From contig JABBOT010000014.1 in NCBI GenBank assembly GCA_016165875.1, positions 10,697,871-10,761,870 on the forward strand: a DNA stretch of 64,000 nucleotides, written 5' to 3'. The first letter of the stretch is position 1, and each line of letters begins with the position of its first letter. The notes under the pieces were generated by a model. The model was not told where the DNA came from and made no database searches. It saw nothing but the letters and a program-made list of their open reading frames with translations. The stretch comes from Acanthopleura granulata (lineage: Eukaryota > Mollusca > Polyplacophora > Chitonida > Chitonidae). The position numbers and the translations under genes were made by a program. Positions 56,801-64,000 of the stretch are shown in pieces.

Positions 56801-59800
56801 AGCAAATGAACATGGAGCTTTGGACTAATGGAATACCTTTTCCCGTGTAATGGCGATTTGGTCCCAAGATGACCTGAGTATTGTTCTCTTGCACTGCACG
56901 AGTAATATATTATAAGTTTGCCGGCAAAACGTCAACATAAATGCAGGAATGAACAACAGATGTACCGCTTTGACCTGTATTGTCTTTGACAGTAAAGGTT
57001 CTTCATAACTTAAGCCATTAAAGGTTTTCCATGCCTTGGGGTAAAACATAGACCTGAGCTCAGATTGGAGAGCTATAAAGTATATAGTTGTTTAGCTGTG
57101 CAATGAGCAGGAGTTGAAAAAAACAGACTTTACAAACATGATACGGTTTTGTGAACTTTGTTTTCCTGTCATTAGGATACAGGAAAACTTTCACCTGTGT
57201 CACTGTAGCCAGGCTTGTCCAAAATACTTTCCAATAAATTCTTGTACTTTTGACTTAAACTGTATCTGGTGTGCTGCCAGGTTTTAGAATTTATCTTTAG
57301 CCTGAATGTTTCAGTTGCAGGAATGCATGTGAAATAGAGCGTATTCTCTCTTCATATAGCTTTAAACTACACATTTCACCCTGCGAAAGCAGTTAGAAAT
57401 GGAATTGGTTTCCCCCGGGCTTTGCTCTGTTTCCTTCCATTATAATGCTGGCCGCCATCATATAAGTGAGATATCCTTGAGTACAGTGTTAAACGTGAAT
57501 CAAATGAATAAAAAAAAACTGTTGTCTGTATTCCTGAAGCAACTGGAGGACTGTAAGAATCAGGAGGAGAAGATTGCTTCTCTGTTGAAGCCCATGGATC
57601 ACTACAAGGAAGAGCTCTCCTCGGCGTTTGATAAGGTACGCTGCACGTAACTATCAGTAAAAGTGTTATTTGTTAGATGTATTTTTACATAATGATACTT
57701 TATAAATGTTGGTACGTGTTTGTTTTGTTAAACTGGAGCACATAAAGTGGAATTGGTTTGAATGTTTTCCTTCCATGGCCATTACTGTCAGTTCCCTTGG
57801 ACAGAAATTCAGATTGCTAAGCGAAAAATTAAGGGCAAAAATATGTTTTGTTACAGGCATATGTAAGACATTGTTAAGCTCTTTTTGCAAAGCTCTCGGC
57901 CAGTAAGAGCTAGCCTGCAAATGTACGATCAATTTTATAAAGATGTTTATGTTTCACAACAACAAGTATGCTATATATGGTTTTTATACGTAATGTATAT
58001 TGTTTTCAGAGCTTTTGGGTCACTATATTGCCCCCATTGTTACAGGGTAACAGTGTAATGACCCAGGTGCCTCTCACCAATGTGAGTTCAAGCCCAACTC
58101 ACCCTGGCTTCTCCAGGCGTATGGGGGAAGGTTTTCTAGCACCCTGCGAATGGTCGTGGGTTTCCCCCGGGCTCTGCCTGGTTTCCTCCCACTACCATGC
58201 TGGTCGTTGAGCATGCCGTAAAACCCCAATCAAATAATTCAAATCTTACAGACTGTCAAGGTTGGTCAATATTTGTATTTGTAATTGTTGTGTTTGTGTA
58301 TTGCCACCAGGCAAGGCCGTCATATGAAGCTGCTAAGCTTGCCCTGGCGGCTTTGGACGAGCAGGCAAACTCTGACCTAGGAGAGCTGAAATCTTACCGT
58401 GCCCCTCCCGTGACAGTGAAGTGGGTGGTGGGGGCCCTCTGTGTGCTCTTTGACAAACCTGATGAGTAAGTCCTTTTTGCTGTTCTTATTGGGTTTGTTG
58501 TAGGAATCGTTATTGGGTATATTTTTCATTGTCCTCAGAGATATCAAGACATTATTATTATTATTATTATTATTATTGATGTCCTCCAATGTTACAGCTG
58601 GGACAGTGGCAAACAGCTGCTGCTGAAGGACAATCTTATCGACGACTTGATCTTCTACGACAAAGAGCACATCCCGCAGCACATCTTCACCAGGCTGGAG
58701 GCGTACGTGAAGAACCCGCGGTTCACACCCGAGGAGGTGAAGCTGTCGAGCTCCGCCTTGGCCTGCATGTGCTCGTACATCCACGCTGTCTATCAGTACG
58801 CCATCATTCACAGGGGCACCTTCCCGCTCAGGCAGAACCTGTCCGAGGCTGTGTCTAATGTGGAGAGGGTAAGTCATGAGGGGAGGCTGCGTCTAATGTG
58901 GAGAGGGTAAGTCATGAGGGGAGGCTGTTGCAGATACCAGTCGATTCCGACAAGTCTGCCTGCATGTGTGGTTGTAGCCTTGTGTATCAGATTGAATGCA
59001 ATTAGACAGCATTCTTTCATAAATTAAATCTATTAATTATTAAACTTCAGAAAGTTTTTCGTCTTGGCAACTGGCCACATTTGCAGAGGTATACTGGAAT
59101 CTGTCTGTCTTTCCTCTCTCTCATATATACATGTATAAACCAAAAGGCCATGTTGTTGACTCATTTCACAGTTTGATGCTGTACTTCGACAGAACTTATC
59201 CAGATTATATTATTGTTTTCTTCATTTATTTCTGTCTCAAAATGGTTATTCTGAATTAAAATAGCTTCAGTGTGACAAATTACAGACCAAGTTCAGGGTT
59301 GATTGGGCCATTTTGTCCATTTTCCACTAAGTTGAATATGACTGTTTTCGATCTGTGGTGGGCTTTGAAATAGCTATTATGCTCACAGCGCAACGCGAAT
59401 AAGACACATGCCCTGGTGTCACAGCGCAATGCGAATAAGACACATGCCCTGGTGTCACAGCGCAATGCGAATAAGACACATGCCCTGGTGTCACAGCGCA
59501 ACGCCAATAAGACACTTGCCCTGGTGTTAATGATACCGTGATCTGTGTTATAAGATTTGTTTGAGGACTCCTCGTTATACATCATGCGTCATTTTACTAT
59601 AATTTCCTTCAAATATGATGGTCTCTTTCGTATTTCATTCAGTTTTCATTTTAGTTCAACTGGTATATTGTGTCAGTGTTTATGTGGAGTGTGTGTTTGT
59701 GGAGGGCCTAAAGGGGTTGTATTACCCTCAGAAAATAAAGACATTATTATTATTGTGTTACAAGGCTCAAGCCAGTCTGGGGCAGATGAGACTGACGGCA

Positions 59801-62800
59801 TCCCGACGGAAGAGTCAGCTGCAAAACTCCATAGACAGCCACAAGGAGGCTGTCAGAAACATGAAATTCATCGAGAAGCAAGTCCTGGTATGTTCACGGT
59901 GTATTTACATGTATACCCCGGTCACTTGTCCGTTTTTAAGGCTATATCCAACTGCGGAAGCCAATCTATGTGCAATCCGTGAGAGGGGCCTCTGTGGCTG
60001 AGGTGGTTGGAGTGCTAAAGCAAAGCATTCGCCATTCACCAATGCGGTCGCTGTGAGTTGAAGTCCAGCTCATGCTGGCTTTCTCTCTGGCTGTATGTGG
60101 GAAGGTCTGCCAGCAACCTACTAGTGGTCGTGGGTTCCCCCGGGCTTGTCCCAGTTCAATACTAGCCGCTGTTGAATAAGTGAAATATTCTTGAGTACAG
60201 CATAAAACCCCAATCAAATTTAAGAAATGAGCCGTGTATAAGGCTACACCAATTTAAATTGTTGGTGAAGAAAAACACAGGGAAAAAGATCTTATTTGTG
60301 TCCCAAGAATTTTCTGGTTGAAAACATATTTACATGATCGGAAACCCTTGAAAAACTCCAGACAAAAACAATGAGACAAAATAAATAGATGGATTTTCAG
60401 TTTTATTTTTATTCTATTTTTGTAACTTTTGGCTTTACTGATTGAAAACCCGGAAGAGGTTATGTAGTAGCAAAGATTTCGGTGTCCATCCGCCAATTTG
60501 TCCGTCTGTTAAATTTAGTTTCAAAATTACTTCAAAGCTGCTCCGCCTACTGTTTTTTTTTCTGATTTGAACGGATCTTGGGGCAAGTGTAGACGACATC
60601 AAGATACATAATTCGTAGTAACAATTTTGCATTTCAATTATCACTTGTCTGTCTGTCTGTCTGTTTATCCAGAGTATGTTAACGTTTTCAAAACGCTACT
60701 TCTACCGTTATTGTCTGATTTGAGCGAAACCCAGCTCGAGTCCAGACTACGTCAAAATACATAATTCTTCGTATCAGTTTTGGTGATCTTTTGTCTGTCT
60801 GTGTGTGTTAACATTTCCTTTAAAATGCCACTATTACAATTTTGTACGATTTCAATGGAACTGTCACCCTCAAACGTAAAAAAAAATTTTGGTGTCACCT
60901 ACATGTATGTATGATGTCTTGAAAGATTTTAACAGTGAAATTCCCTGAGTTAGGGAGCACCATCTGTTGAGAATTTTATTTGTTTATTTATTTATGTGAT
61001 TGGTGTTTTACGCCGTACTCAAGAATATTTCACTTACACTATGGCGGCCAGAATTATGGTGGGAGGAAATCCCCAGGTTGCTGGCAGACCTTCCCACGTA
61101 CGTCTGGAGAGGAAGCCTGCATGAGATGGACTTGAGTTCACAGAGGCCACATTAGTGGGAGGCATCGGGTCATTGAGCTGCGCTAGCTGACTGAGCCATT
61201 TAGGCCCCATGGAGAATTTTAGGAAGTAAAGATTATTGGCATTTTCCGCTGAACGTCGCAGAACGTCTTTCAGATCATAGAGCAAATTTTACACAAATAC
61301 GTGTGTATAGTTAGTGCCATTAAAAACATATGTGCAATGTACTTAGTACAAAGGAGACACTCAGATAAACTGTTGCTTTTTTTCTACTCAGATAATGAGT
61401 AAATTAGGTGTTCATTAATTTGTATCTTGTATAATACCTCAGCGATGGAGTTCTATAAAAAAGTTCTGATTACTCATTATCTGACAAAAAAAACTGCAAA
61501 AGTTTATTTGAGTGTCTCTTGAGTACTAAGTTTTTAATGGCACTTAACTACATGTATGTATCAAATATATCAGCCTCTTATCAAACAAATCCCCACAGAG
61601 GCAGAAATTTCTGTGGTGCACTGAGACCTGACATTAAAATGAGGGAAATGTCCCTAAGAACAACAGCAGAAGGCCTTTTTCTGCATATAGAGCATGGCAT
61701 GTGTTTGATTTAAATCACCAGTTCAGCTGTCACATCAGGTGGAAAGCAGTACTCTTTTTTTCTCAGTGAAATGTCCCATGGGAGCATAACCTAATGGTGT
61801 ATTTAACATGTGTAGATTTCTTGGGTTGTTAGTCGAGAAAAGCTTCAGCGGCCTTAGGCCACTTAAGTGTTTCAAGGTGCACGGAGACCAGAAGCTGTCG
61901 ACTTTCCTGACGCTATAACACGAGCAGCCGCAGAAAGCAATCAGATTAAACCAACTTGAAGTTATGAACTGATTGGTAAAAAAAAATTGTGTGTGTGGTA
62001 TTAAGTGTCTGCAGTTATTCCCTCCATAACCCTCCCCCCTCCCCTTCCTCATGCTGACTGAATCACCAGTTTCAGACCAAGGGCTTTAGTGTTTTCTGTG
62101 GTCTTTATCTTCTTTAACTTGACTCCCCATGATGTGGCTGAAACATTGCTGATGTGGCATTAAGCCATAGTCATTCCTTCATTCTTTATCTTCAGTCTCT
62201 TCTGTTCTGTTATCTATCCAGGGTATTGAGAAGCGCATCAAAAAGTGTAATGAGCTGATGACCAGGATAAAATCTCACCACATGGACTGGAAGTCAGAAG
62301 TCAAGAAGTGCAAGGCCCACATTGACACTGCGCCCGCAGACGCCCTTATCACCGCTGCTTGTGTCTGTTACTTCGGTCCTCTGGACGACAAGACCAGAGC
62401 TCATCTGCTGCAGGACTGGATCAAGTTCTGCCGCAGCGGCGGGAATGCGATGTCCTCAAGCCTCCTAGAGGAGAGAGAATCCCTGGACGTTCGTCTCCAG
62501 AACTTCATGGCTGAAAGCCTGTCCATCCATTCTCACGGTGGGTCCGTTAAATCAGAACCCAATGAGGCAGACAATTCGTTGATGGGTGAGGATAACGCTG
62601 GTCAGATTTCCAGGCCCAACACCAGCAGTAGCAGAGTGTCAGGAACCAAGGGAGACAACCCTCCTGCCGTTCATGTATACCCGTACAGGCCGTCGATCCA
62701 GGAGTCCAGCTTGGGCAAGGGGGAGCTTCGGTCAGAGCTCGAGGAAGCGGGGTCCAGCCGCTACTCCATGGAAACGGACGAATCTGCAGAGGAGGACAGC

Positions 62801-63080
62801 TCATCTCCGCTTGTCCTCCGCCGCGATTTCTCTCTCCAGGAGATCTTGTCAGACGTTGAGGAGCTACAGGACTGGAAACTGGCCGAGCTTCCGTCGGATG
62901 CGCATGCCATACAGAACGCCTTGATCACGCGCGTCTGCTCAGAAAACCGCAAACACTTCTGGCCCTTGCTGATTGACCCTGATAATCAGGCGGAAGATTG
63001 GGTCCGCGCATTGCAGAGGAGTTCGCGTCACATCCAGGAGGCGCAGTTGATTGGACAAGACGTGAACACCAGCAACACAT
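29705..63080 (+). CDS. DNHD1: Dynein heavy chain, DNHD1-like, copy 2 (37 exons, partial at both ends)
   Basis: This is the second copy of the same gene, beginning further upstream than copy 1. Three exons (29705-29824, 30874-31006, 31385-31581) encode the AAA1 region ending in the sensor-like GCFMTFNS and KVPQQLR. They splice in phase 0 to the exon at 32772, the counterpart of 305. All 32 exons of copy 1 recur with identical lengths and phases. Two further exons (59765-59887, 62222-63080) give stalk helix 2 and the start of AAA5 (LITAACVCYFGPL, LPSDAHAIQNALI, WPLLIDPDNQAEDW). Total visible coding length is 6967 bases, about 2322 codons, all open. The AAA1 P-loop and Walker B, AAA6 and the C-terminus lie outside the window. 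Both copies are intact, which fits two alleles of one gene better than a decaying duplicate. Confidence 0.8.
30155..30293 (+). mobile_element. SINE family A, 3' part
   Basis: GGATGGTCATGGGTTTCTCC, CCCCCTACCATAATGCTG, AAGTGGAATATTCTTGGGTA, AACACCAATCAAACAAACGA. Confidence 0.85.
30508..30632 (+). repeat. Dispersed repeat family C
   Basis: AAGTTTGTCAGTAACTTGCC, CATCCATAAAACTTTCTGCT, ending GGGTATGGCACTAAGCAACA and ATCAAATGAAAA, which recalls the SINE A tail. Confidence 0.55.
30647..30905 (+). repeat. 72-bp array of the exon U2 acceptor and 5' end, 4 units
   Basis: GTTGGCAG followed by a GGATCTGTCCCCGTACTTTG-like sequence at 30647, 30722, 30794 and 30866; the last is the real exon start. Unit 3 reads in frame into the exon (72 = 24 codons); unit 2 contains a TAG. 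Confidence 0.92.
30874..31006 (+). CDS. Copy 2 upstream exon U2: AAA1 insert
   Basis: Acceptor GTTGGCAG, donor G|GTGAGA, phase 0 to 1. The peptide starts EKGLSTYFEDRWVEERERRH and is charged. Its 5' end with the acceptor is repeated three times upstream with a 72-75-bp period; the nearest unit is in frame. Its 3' end with the donor is repeated once downstream (period 69). Confidence 0.83.
30964..31090 (+). repeat. 69-bp duplication of the exon U2 3' end and donor
   Basis: TCAGAGCTGTACAAGAGCCA at 30964 and 31033; each is followed by a GGTGAGAGCTTGTC donor. The second unit is intronic and diverged in its middle. Confidence 0.9.
31138..31317 (+). repeat. 60-bp tandem repeat, 3 units
   Basis: CTCTGATGTGCCAGAGTACA at 31138, 31198 and 31258 with an exact 60-bp period and no visible differences between units, so it is recent. 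Confidence 0.97.
31385..31581 (+). CDS. Copy 2 upstream exon U3: AAA1 sensor region
   Basis: Acceptor TTTTTTTCAG, donor AGG|GTGAGA, phase 1 to 0. NVLFNGNLMLASANFGCFMT then FNSDDPSYSTKVPQQLR align with dynein '[21 protein letters not shown]'. The Asn of sensor 1 is kept but the usually invariant NPGYAGR is lost. It splices in phase to 32772. Confidence 0.9.
31743..32098. mobile_element. Foldback element with 75-bp inverted arms and a tRNA-like core
   Basis: Arm 31743-31817 (TTTAAGTGACAGAATTATCT onward, through ATATAGCACAGGTTCTAGTG) is the reverse complement of 32024-32098 with about five mismatches in 71. The 206-bp centre contains an A box TGGTTGAGTGG (31937-31947) and B box GGTTCAAAACC (32000-32010), 52 bases apart on the + strand. 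No ORF. Only one copy in the window. Confidence 0.85.
32100..32225 (+). repeat. 18-bp tandem repeat
   Basis: Units around AAACTGTTGACATGCTTA, five to six, the last ones diverged; directly after the foldback element. Confidence 0.8.
32772..32909 (+). CDS. Copy 2 exon 1: end of AAA1
   Basis: Counterpart of 305-442 with the same splice sites; protein identical. Confidence 0.9.
33450..33579 (+). CDS. Copy 2 exon 2: AAA1-AAA2 junction
   Basis: Counterpart of 983-1112; protein identical, phase 0 to 1. Confidence 0.88.
33838..34100 (+). CDS. Copy 2 exon 3: AAA2 N-terminal part
   Basis: Counterpart of 1371-1633 with two replacements (LFPL, NHQF). Its last 18 bases and donor are repeated 94 bp downstream, in this copy only. 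Confidence 0.9.
34083..34270 (+). repeat. 94-bp tandem duplication across the exon 3 donor (copy 2 only)
   Basis: The unit 34083-34176 holds the last 18 bases of exon 3, the donor AAG|GTAAAC and 76 bases of intron; it is repeated at 34177. Copy 1 has one unit. Confidence 0.93.
34739..34933 (+). CDS. Copy 2 exon 4: AAA2 Walker A
   Basis: Counterpart of 2178-2372; P-loop GPSGSGKTT intact, protein identical. Confidence 0.95.
35499..35546 (+). CDS. Copy 2 exon 5: microexon
   Basis: Counterpart of 2945-2992, same 16 residues. The donor GGG|GTATGT is followed by three more copies of itself. Confidence 0.75.
35543..35632 (+). repeat. 22-bp array over the exon 5 donor (copy 2 only)
   Basis: Four units of GGGGTATGTAGTGTATGTAAAT; the first supplies the microexon donor. 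Copy 1 has one unit at 2989-3010. Confidence 0.93.
36102..36290 (+). CDS. Copy 2 exon 6: AAA2 insert
   Basis: Counterpart of 3486-3674; protein identical. Confidence 0.88.
36467..36692 (+). mobile_element. SINE-like body present only in copy 2
   Basis: GTGAGGCAGCACTATAGATA, CGACGTTGGGTCCAGTCGGC, AAACGACATTAAGCCGCAAT, AAGCAAACAAACAAC tail. Copy 1 (3850-3868) keeps only the tail AAGCAAACAAACAACAAAC, so copy 1 seems to have lost the body. Confidence 0.7.
36930..37215 (+). CDS. Copy 2 exon 7: AAA2 Walker B
   Basis: Counterpart of 4102-4387. The last exon base is A instead of G, making the junction codon Ser; the donor GTGAGG is unchanged. Confidence 0.95.
37883..38048 (+). CDS. Copy 2 exon 8: AAA2 sensor region
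   Basis: Counterpart of 5062-5227; protein identical; same uncertainty about the exact donor. Confidence 0.85.
38696..38928 (+). CDS. Copy 2 exon 9: AAA2-AAA3 linker
   Basis: Counterpart of 5876-6108 with one replacement (RQA). Confidence 0.88.
39981..40155 (+). CDS. Copy 2 exon 10: AAA3 N-terminal part
   Basis: Counterpart of 7155-7329; protein identical. Confidence 0.9.
41156..41345 (+). CDS. Copy 2 exon 11: AAA3
   Basis: Counterpart of 8350-8539; only silent changes. Confidence 0.92.
42403..42501 (+). CDS. Copy 2 exon 12: AAA3 Walker A
   Basis: Counterpart of 9616-9714; GGTAVGKTS kept, protein identical. Confidence 0.93.
43020..43212 (+). CDS. Copy 2 exon 13: AAA3 Walker B
   Basis: Counterpart of 10233-10425; one silent change (GTA to GTC) noted. 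Confidence 0.93.
43793..43924 (+). CDS. Copy 2 exon 14: AAA3
   Basis: Counterpart of 11482-11613; Pro replaces Ser near the end (STLP). Confidence 0.9.
44537..44715 (+). CDS. Copy 2 exon 15: AAA3 sensor region
   Basis: Counterpart of 12235-12413; Ser replaces Ala (GCGIS). Confidence 0.9.
45099..45285 (+). CDS. Copy 2 exon 16: AAA3 lid
   Basis: Counterpart of 12797-12983; Ala replaces Ser after FHSV. Confidence 0.93.
46038..46205 (+). CDS. Copy 2 exon 17: AAA3 C-terminal helix
   Basis: Counterpart of 13736-13903; protein identical; the downstream 71-bp array is shorter here. Confidence 0.9.
46177..46880 (+). repeat. 71-bp minisatellite, copy 2 allele, about 10 units
   Basis: Same array as 13875-14937 with fewer units and one shortened unit near 46370. 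Confidence 0.93.
47815..48228 (+). CDS. Copy 2 exon 18: AAA3-AAA4 insert
   Basis: Counterpart of 15871-16284; His replaces Arg (KLDH). Confidence 0.88.
48638..48877 (+). CDS. Copy 2 exon 19: acidic insert
   Basis: Counterpart of 16694-16933 with two replacements near the start (GGLG, AKV). Confidence 0.85.
49572..49634 (+). CDS. Copy 2 exon 20: short insert exon
   Basis: Counterpart of 17628-17690; protein identical. Confidence 0.7.
50112..50224 (+). CDS. Copy 2 exon 21: end of insert
   Basis: Counterpart of 18175-18287; protein identical. Confidence 0.83.
50460..50745 (+). repeat. 26-bp minisatellite, copy 2 allele, 11 units
   Basis: Same unit as 18523-19069, ten units fewer. About 43 bp (ATAGAATCAACAGGAAAATG onward) are also duplicated at 50784-50850 in this copy only. 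Confidence 0.95.
50923..51016 (+). CDS. Copy 2 exon 22: start of AAA4
   Basis: Counterpart of 19213-19306; protein identical. Confidence 0.83.
51814..51956 (+). CDS. Copy 2 exon 23: AAA4
   Basis: Counterpart of 20108-20250; protein identical. Confidence 0.93.
52618..52713 (+). CDS. Copy 2 exon 24: degenerate AAA4 Walker A
   Basis: Counterpart of 20921-21016; two silent changes, so the Arg in STGRGTL is shared. Confidence 0.93.
53711..53882 (+). CDS. Copy 2 exon 25: degenerate AAA4 Walker B
   Basis: Counterpart of 22076-22247; silent changes only. Confidence 0.92.
54359..54526 (+). CDS. Copy 2 exon 26: AAA4
   Basis: Counterpart of 22724-22891; protein identical. Confidence 0.95.
54941..55098 (+). 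CDS. Copy 2 exon 27: AAA4
   Basis: Counterpart of 23432-23589 with two replacements (SSNF, REWD). Confidence 0.93.
55678..55887 (+). CDS. Copy 2 exon 28: end of AAA4
   Basis: Counterpart of 24130-24339 with two replacements (NDVL, LTSG). A damaged duplicate follows here too. Confidence 0.93.
56479..56649 (+). CDS. Copy 2 exon 29: stalk coiled coil 1
   Basis: Counterpart of 24932-25102; protein identical. Confidence 0.93.
57540..57635 (+). CDS. Copy 2 exon 30: stalk coiled coil 1, second part
   Basis: Counterpart of 25993-26088; protein identical. Confidence 0.85.
58311..58465 (+). CDS. Copy 2 exon 31: start of microtubule-binding domain
   Basis: Counterpart of 26764-26918; Ala replaces Ser (VVGA). 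Confidence 0.95.
58598..58868 (+). CDS. Copy 2 exon 32: microtubule-binding domain
   Basis: Counterpart of 27279-27549; protein identical. Only two units of the 38-bp donor repeat follow. Confidence 0.95.
58869..58928 (+). repeat. 38-bp donor repeat, copy 2 allele, 2 units
   Basis: Same sequence as 27550-28578; the array is shorter by about 25 units. Confidence 0.95.
59390..59760 (+). mobile_element. Repeat-cored element, uninterrupted copy
   Basis: 36-bp repeats, a 140-bp flank, then TATGTGGAGTGTGTGTTTGT and a CCTCAGAAAATAAAGACATT(ATT)n end. The CTCAGA..AAGACATT(ATT)n end also stands alone at 58535-58578. The acceptor of exon 33 lies just after it. Confidence 0.6.
59765..59887 (+). CDS. 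Copy 2 exon 33: stalk coiled coil 2
   Basis: Acceptor GTGTTACAAG, donor CTG|GTATGT, phase 0 to 0, 41 codons. It is rich in Lys, Arg, Glu and Gln (RRKSQLQNSIDSHKEAVRNM), as expected for the returning stalk helix after the microtubule-binding domain. Copy 1 ends in the intron before this exon. The acceptor is weak and could be shifted. Confidence 0.82.
59987..60222 (+). mobile_element. SINE family A, near full length
   Basis: Head GGCCTCTGTGGCTGAGGTGG (A box) and GTGAGTTGAAGTCCAGCTC (B box), core GGTCGTGGGTTCCCCCGGGC, AAGTGAAATATTCTTGAGTA, tail CCCCAATCAAATTTAAG. Lies between exons 33 and 34. Confidence 0.92.
60505..60835 (+). repeat. Diverged two-unit tandem repeat, about 165 bp
   Basis: CAAAGCTGCTCCGCCTACTG..CTGATTTGAACGGA..GTAGACGACATCAAGATACA is echoed by CAAAACGCTACTTCTACCGT..CTGATTTGAGCGAA..CAGACTACGTCAAAATACAT; each is followed by CACTTGTCTGTCTG or CTTTTGTCTGTCTG. 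Confidence 0.65.
60973..61211 (-). mobile_element. SINE family A, near full length, minus strand
   Basis: Starts with the reversed tail TTTGTTTATTTATTTATGTG, then TTGGTGTTTTACGCCGTACT, ATTATGGTGGGAGG and ends with the reversed head GAGCCATTTAGGCCCC. The only clear minus-strand member. Confidence 0.92.
61212..62221 (+). other. Intron 33, remainder
   Basis: Contains an imperfect inverted pair near 61315-61400 and 61435-61545 (AGTACAAAGGAGACACTCAG / TGAGTGTCTCTTGAGTACTA, and GATAATGAGTAA / TTACTCATTATC), so about 230 bp may be another foldback element. Otherwise nothing recognised. Confidence 0.5.
62222..63080 (+). CDS. Copy 2 exon 34: end of stalk, start of AAA5, with disordered insert
   Basis: Acceptor CTATCCAG, donor ACAT|GTAAGT, phase 0 to 1, 859 bases; the longest exon in the window. 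IEKRIKKCNELMTRI closes stalk helix 2. LITAACVCYFGPLDDKTRAH matches AAA5 'LLAAGFISYLGPFTKEFRQ'. About 125 residues rich in Ser, Glu and Pro follow, with no recognised domain, where canonical dyneins have only a short link. AAA5 then resumes: FSLQEILSD, LPSDAHAIQNALI and WPLLIDPDNQAEDW, matching '[34 protein letters not shown]'. The AAA5 P-loop is not recognisable in the usual place. The donor gives phase 1 into an exon beyond the window. Confidence 0.93.
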
Positions 63081-64000
63081 GTAAGTGCGTGTAGAATTGT
63101 AGTACACCTTACGACAGTTTACTTGACAATGGGATGGCGGCGTATGTATAATCCCATAAGGTGGCGCTAGTGTGAAGCAGGACCTTGAGCCATTGTTATG
63201 TCAAAAATGGATTGTAGCACTGCAACCTTTACAGTGTTTCAATGAATCAGTTTCTGTTGTCACGTTGTCCTGTCTTTAATGTGATGTCAGTATGATGAGC
63301 CTGGAAAGGAACATTTTAATGTCAATGAAATGATGCCAGGGTCCTCATTCCTGAACCTTTTTGAACATGAAAGAGCAACTTTCAGAGCAATTCATGCATT
63401 TAATTTCGGAGACAACACAACATTGGTTGGGTTAGCTTGTGATAGGGTTTCACGTTGAGTATATTCATATCAGTGTAAACAGAATAATGCCCTTAGACTA
63501 TGCTTAAATGAACATCTTGCAAACATGTAAATAGGTTGAAGAATTACGATACTCCAGATTCCCTTTGCCCACTGAGTGACAACTGTTCACTTCCCATTGG
63601 TTTGTCTGTCAGGTGTCTACATGTAGCTGCTCATGTTATCAGTCCCCTGATAAGTGAGGTGACTATAAAGTATAGGTTTAAACAATGGCCCTCATTGTTT
63701 TGTTCCTTTTGTATTAAACTGAATCTAGGTACATGCTTGGCTTGTCTGTTAAGGCAAGTTGCTGGTCAGGGTCGAGTTTTGTGATGTTTTGTCTGTTTTT
63801 GATCCCAAAACGACCTAAAATTTCATCCATGACAAATTTGCTCATTTTGCTTAATTCTGAGAATTCTGTTTGACATTGAACAGTTGTTTTGAGGTTTGAC
63901 TGTAAGGCAAGATCATAGCCTACTGAGAAACTGCAACTCTCAACACCAAAAGTGATGTTTTAAAATGCGCTTCTTTTGACAGCATTTTAGGTCTTTTATG
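63081..64000 (+). other. Intron 34 (incomplete)
   Basis: No exon recognised. 63812-63900 (CCTAAAATTTCATCCATGAC, TTAATTCTGAGAATTCTGTT) looks like repeat family B in reverse orientation. Confidence 0.5.

Larger units (their letters stand above)
32468..59676 (+). repeat. Large direct duplication, copy 2
   Basis: Collinear with 1-29316, about 2.1 kb shorter because several arrays are contracted. Unlike copy 1 it continues without a break into exons 33 and 34. Confidence 0.97.

Noticed and set aside
1..63080. A single 70-exon gene with a tandem internal domain duplication
   Set aside because: Exon 32 of copy 1 cannot be followed by AAA1-region exons in a sensible dynein fold, and an N gap lies exactly at the join.

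Overview
The window is eukaryotic, intron-rich DNA. It carries GT-AG introns, dispersed SINEs ending in CAATCAAATAAATAAATAAA and many minisatellites. The SINE style and the density of variable tandem repeats suggest a marine lophotrochozoan, perhaps a mollusc, but this is a low-confidence inference. I see no bacterial, viral or CRISPR features.

One gene fills the window, on the + strand: a divergent dynein heavy chain. Its exons give, in order, the AAA1 sensor region, AAA2 with an intact P-loop, AAA3, a long Ser/Glu-rich insert, a degenerate AAA4, the first stalk helix, the microtubule-binding domain, the second stalk helix and the start of AAA5 with another insert. Degenerate nucleotide sites and large acidic inserts fit a DNHD1-like protein better than a canonical DNAH or cytoplasmic heavy chain.

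The gene is present twice. Copy 1 has 32 exons (305-27549), 5535 coding bases or 1845 codons with no frame break. It stops at a 13-base N run (29317-29329). After the gap the sequence restarts upstream in the same gene: three AAA1-region exons (29705-31581), then all 32 exons again (32772-58868), then two more (59765-63080). Bases 1-29316 match 32468-59676 almost base for base. I found about 14 amino-acid differences, no frameshift or stop in either copy, and large length changes in minisatellites. The simplest reading is two alleles placed head to tail around a scaffold gap (retained haplotig). A real tandem gene duplication is the alternative.

The introns hold at least one main tRNA-derived SINE family, a second tRNA-like family, related elements sharing the 3' tail, another dispersed family of about 220 bp, and a foldback element with 75-bp inverted arms around a tRNA-like promoter. 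The most unusual structure is a set of tandem duplications that start or end across exon-intron junctions, so that splice sites themselves have been multiplied. One array has about 27 copies of a donor site in copy 1 and 2 in copy 2.
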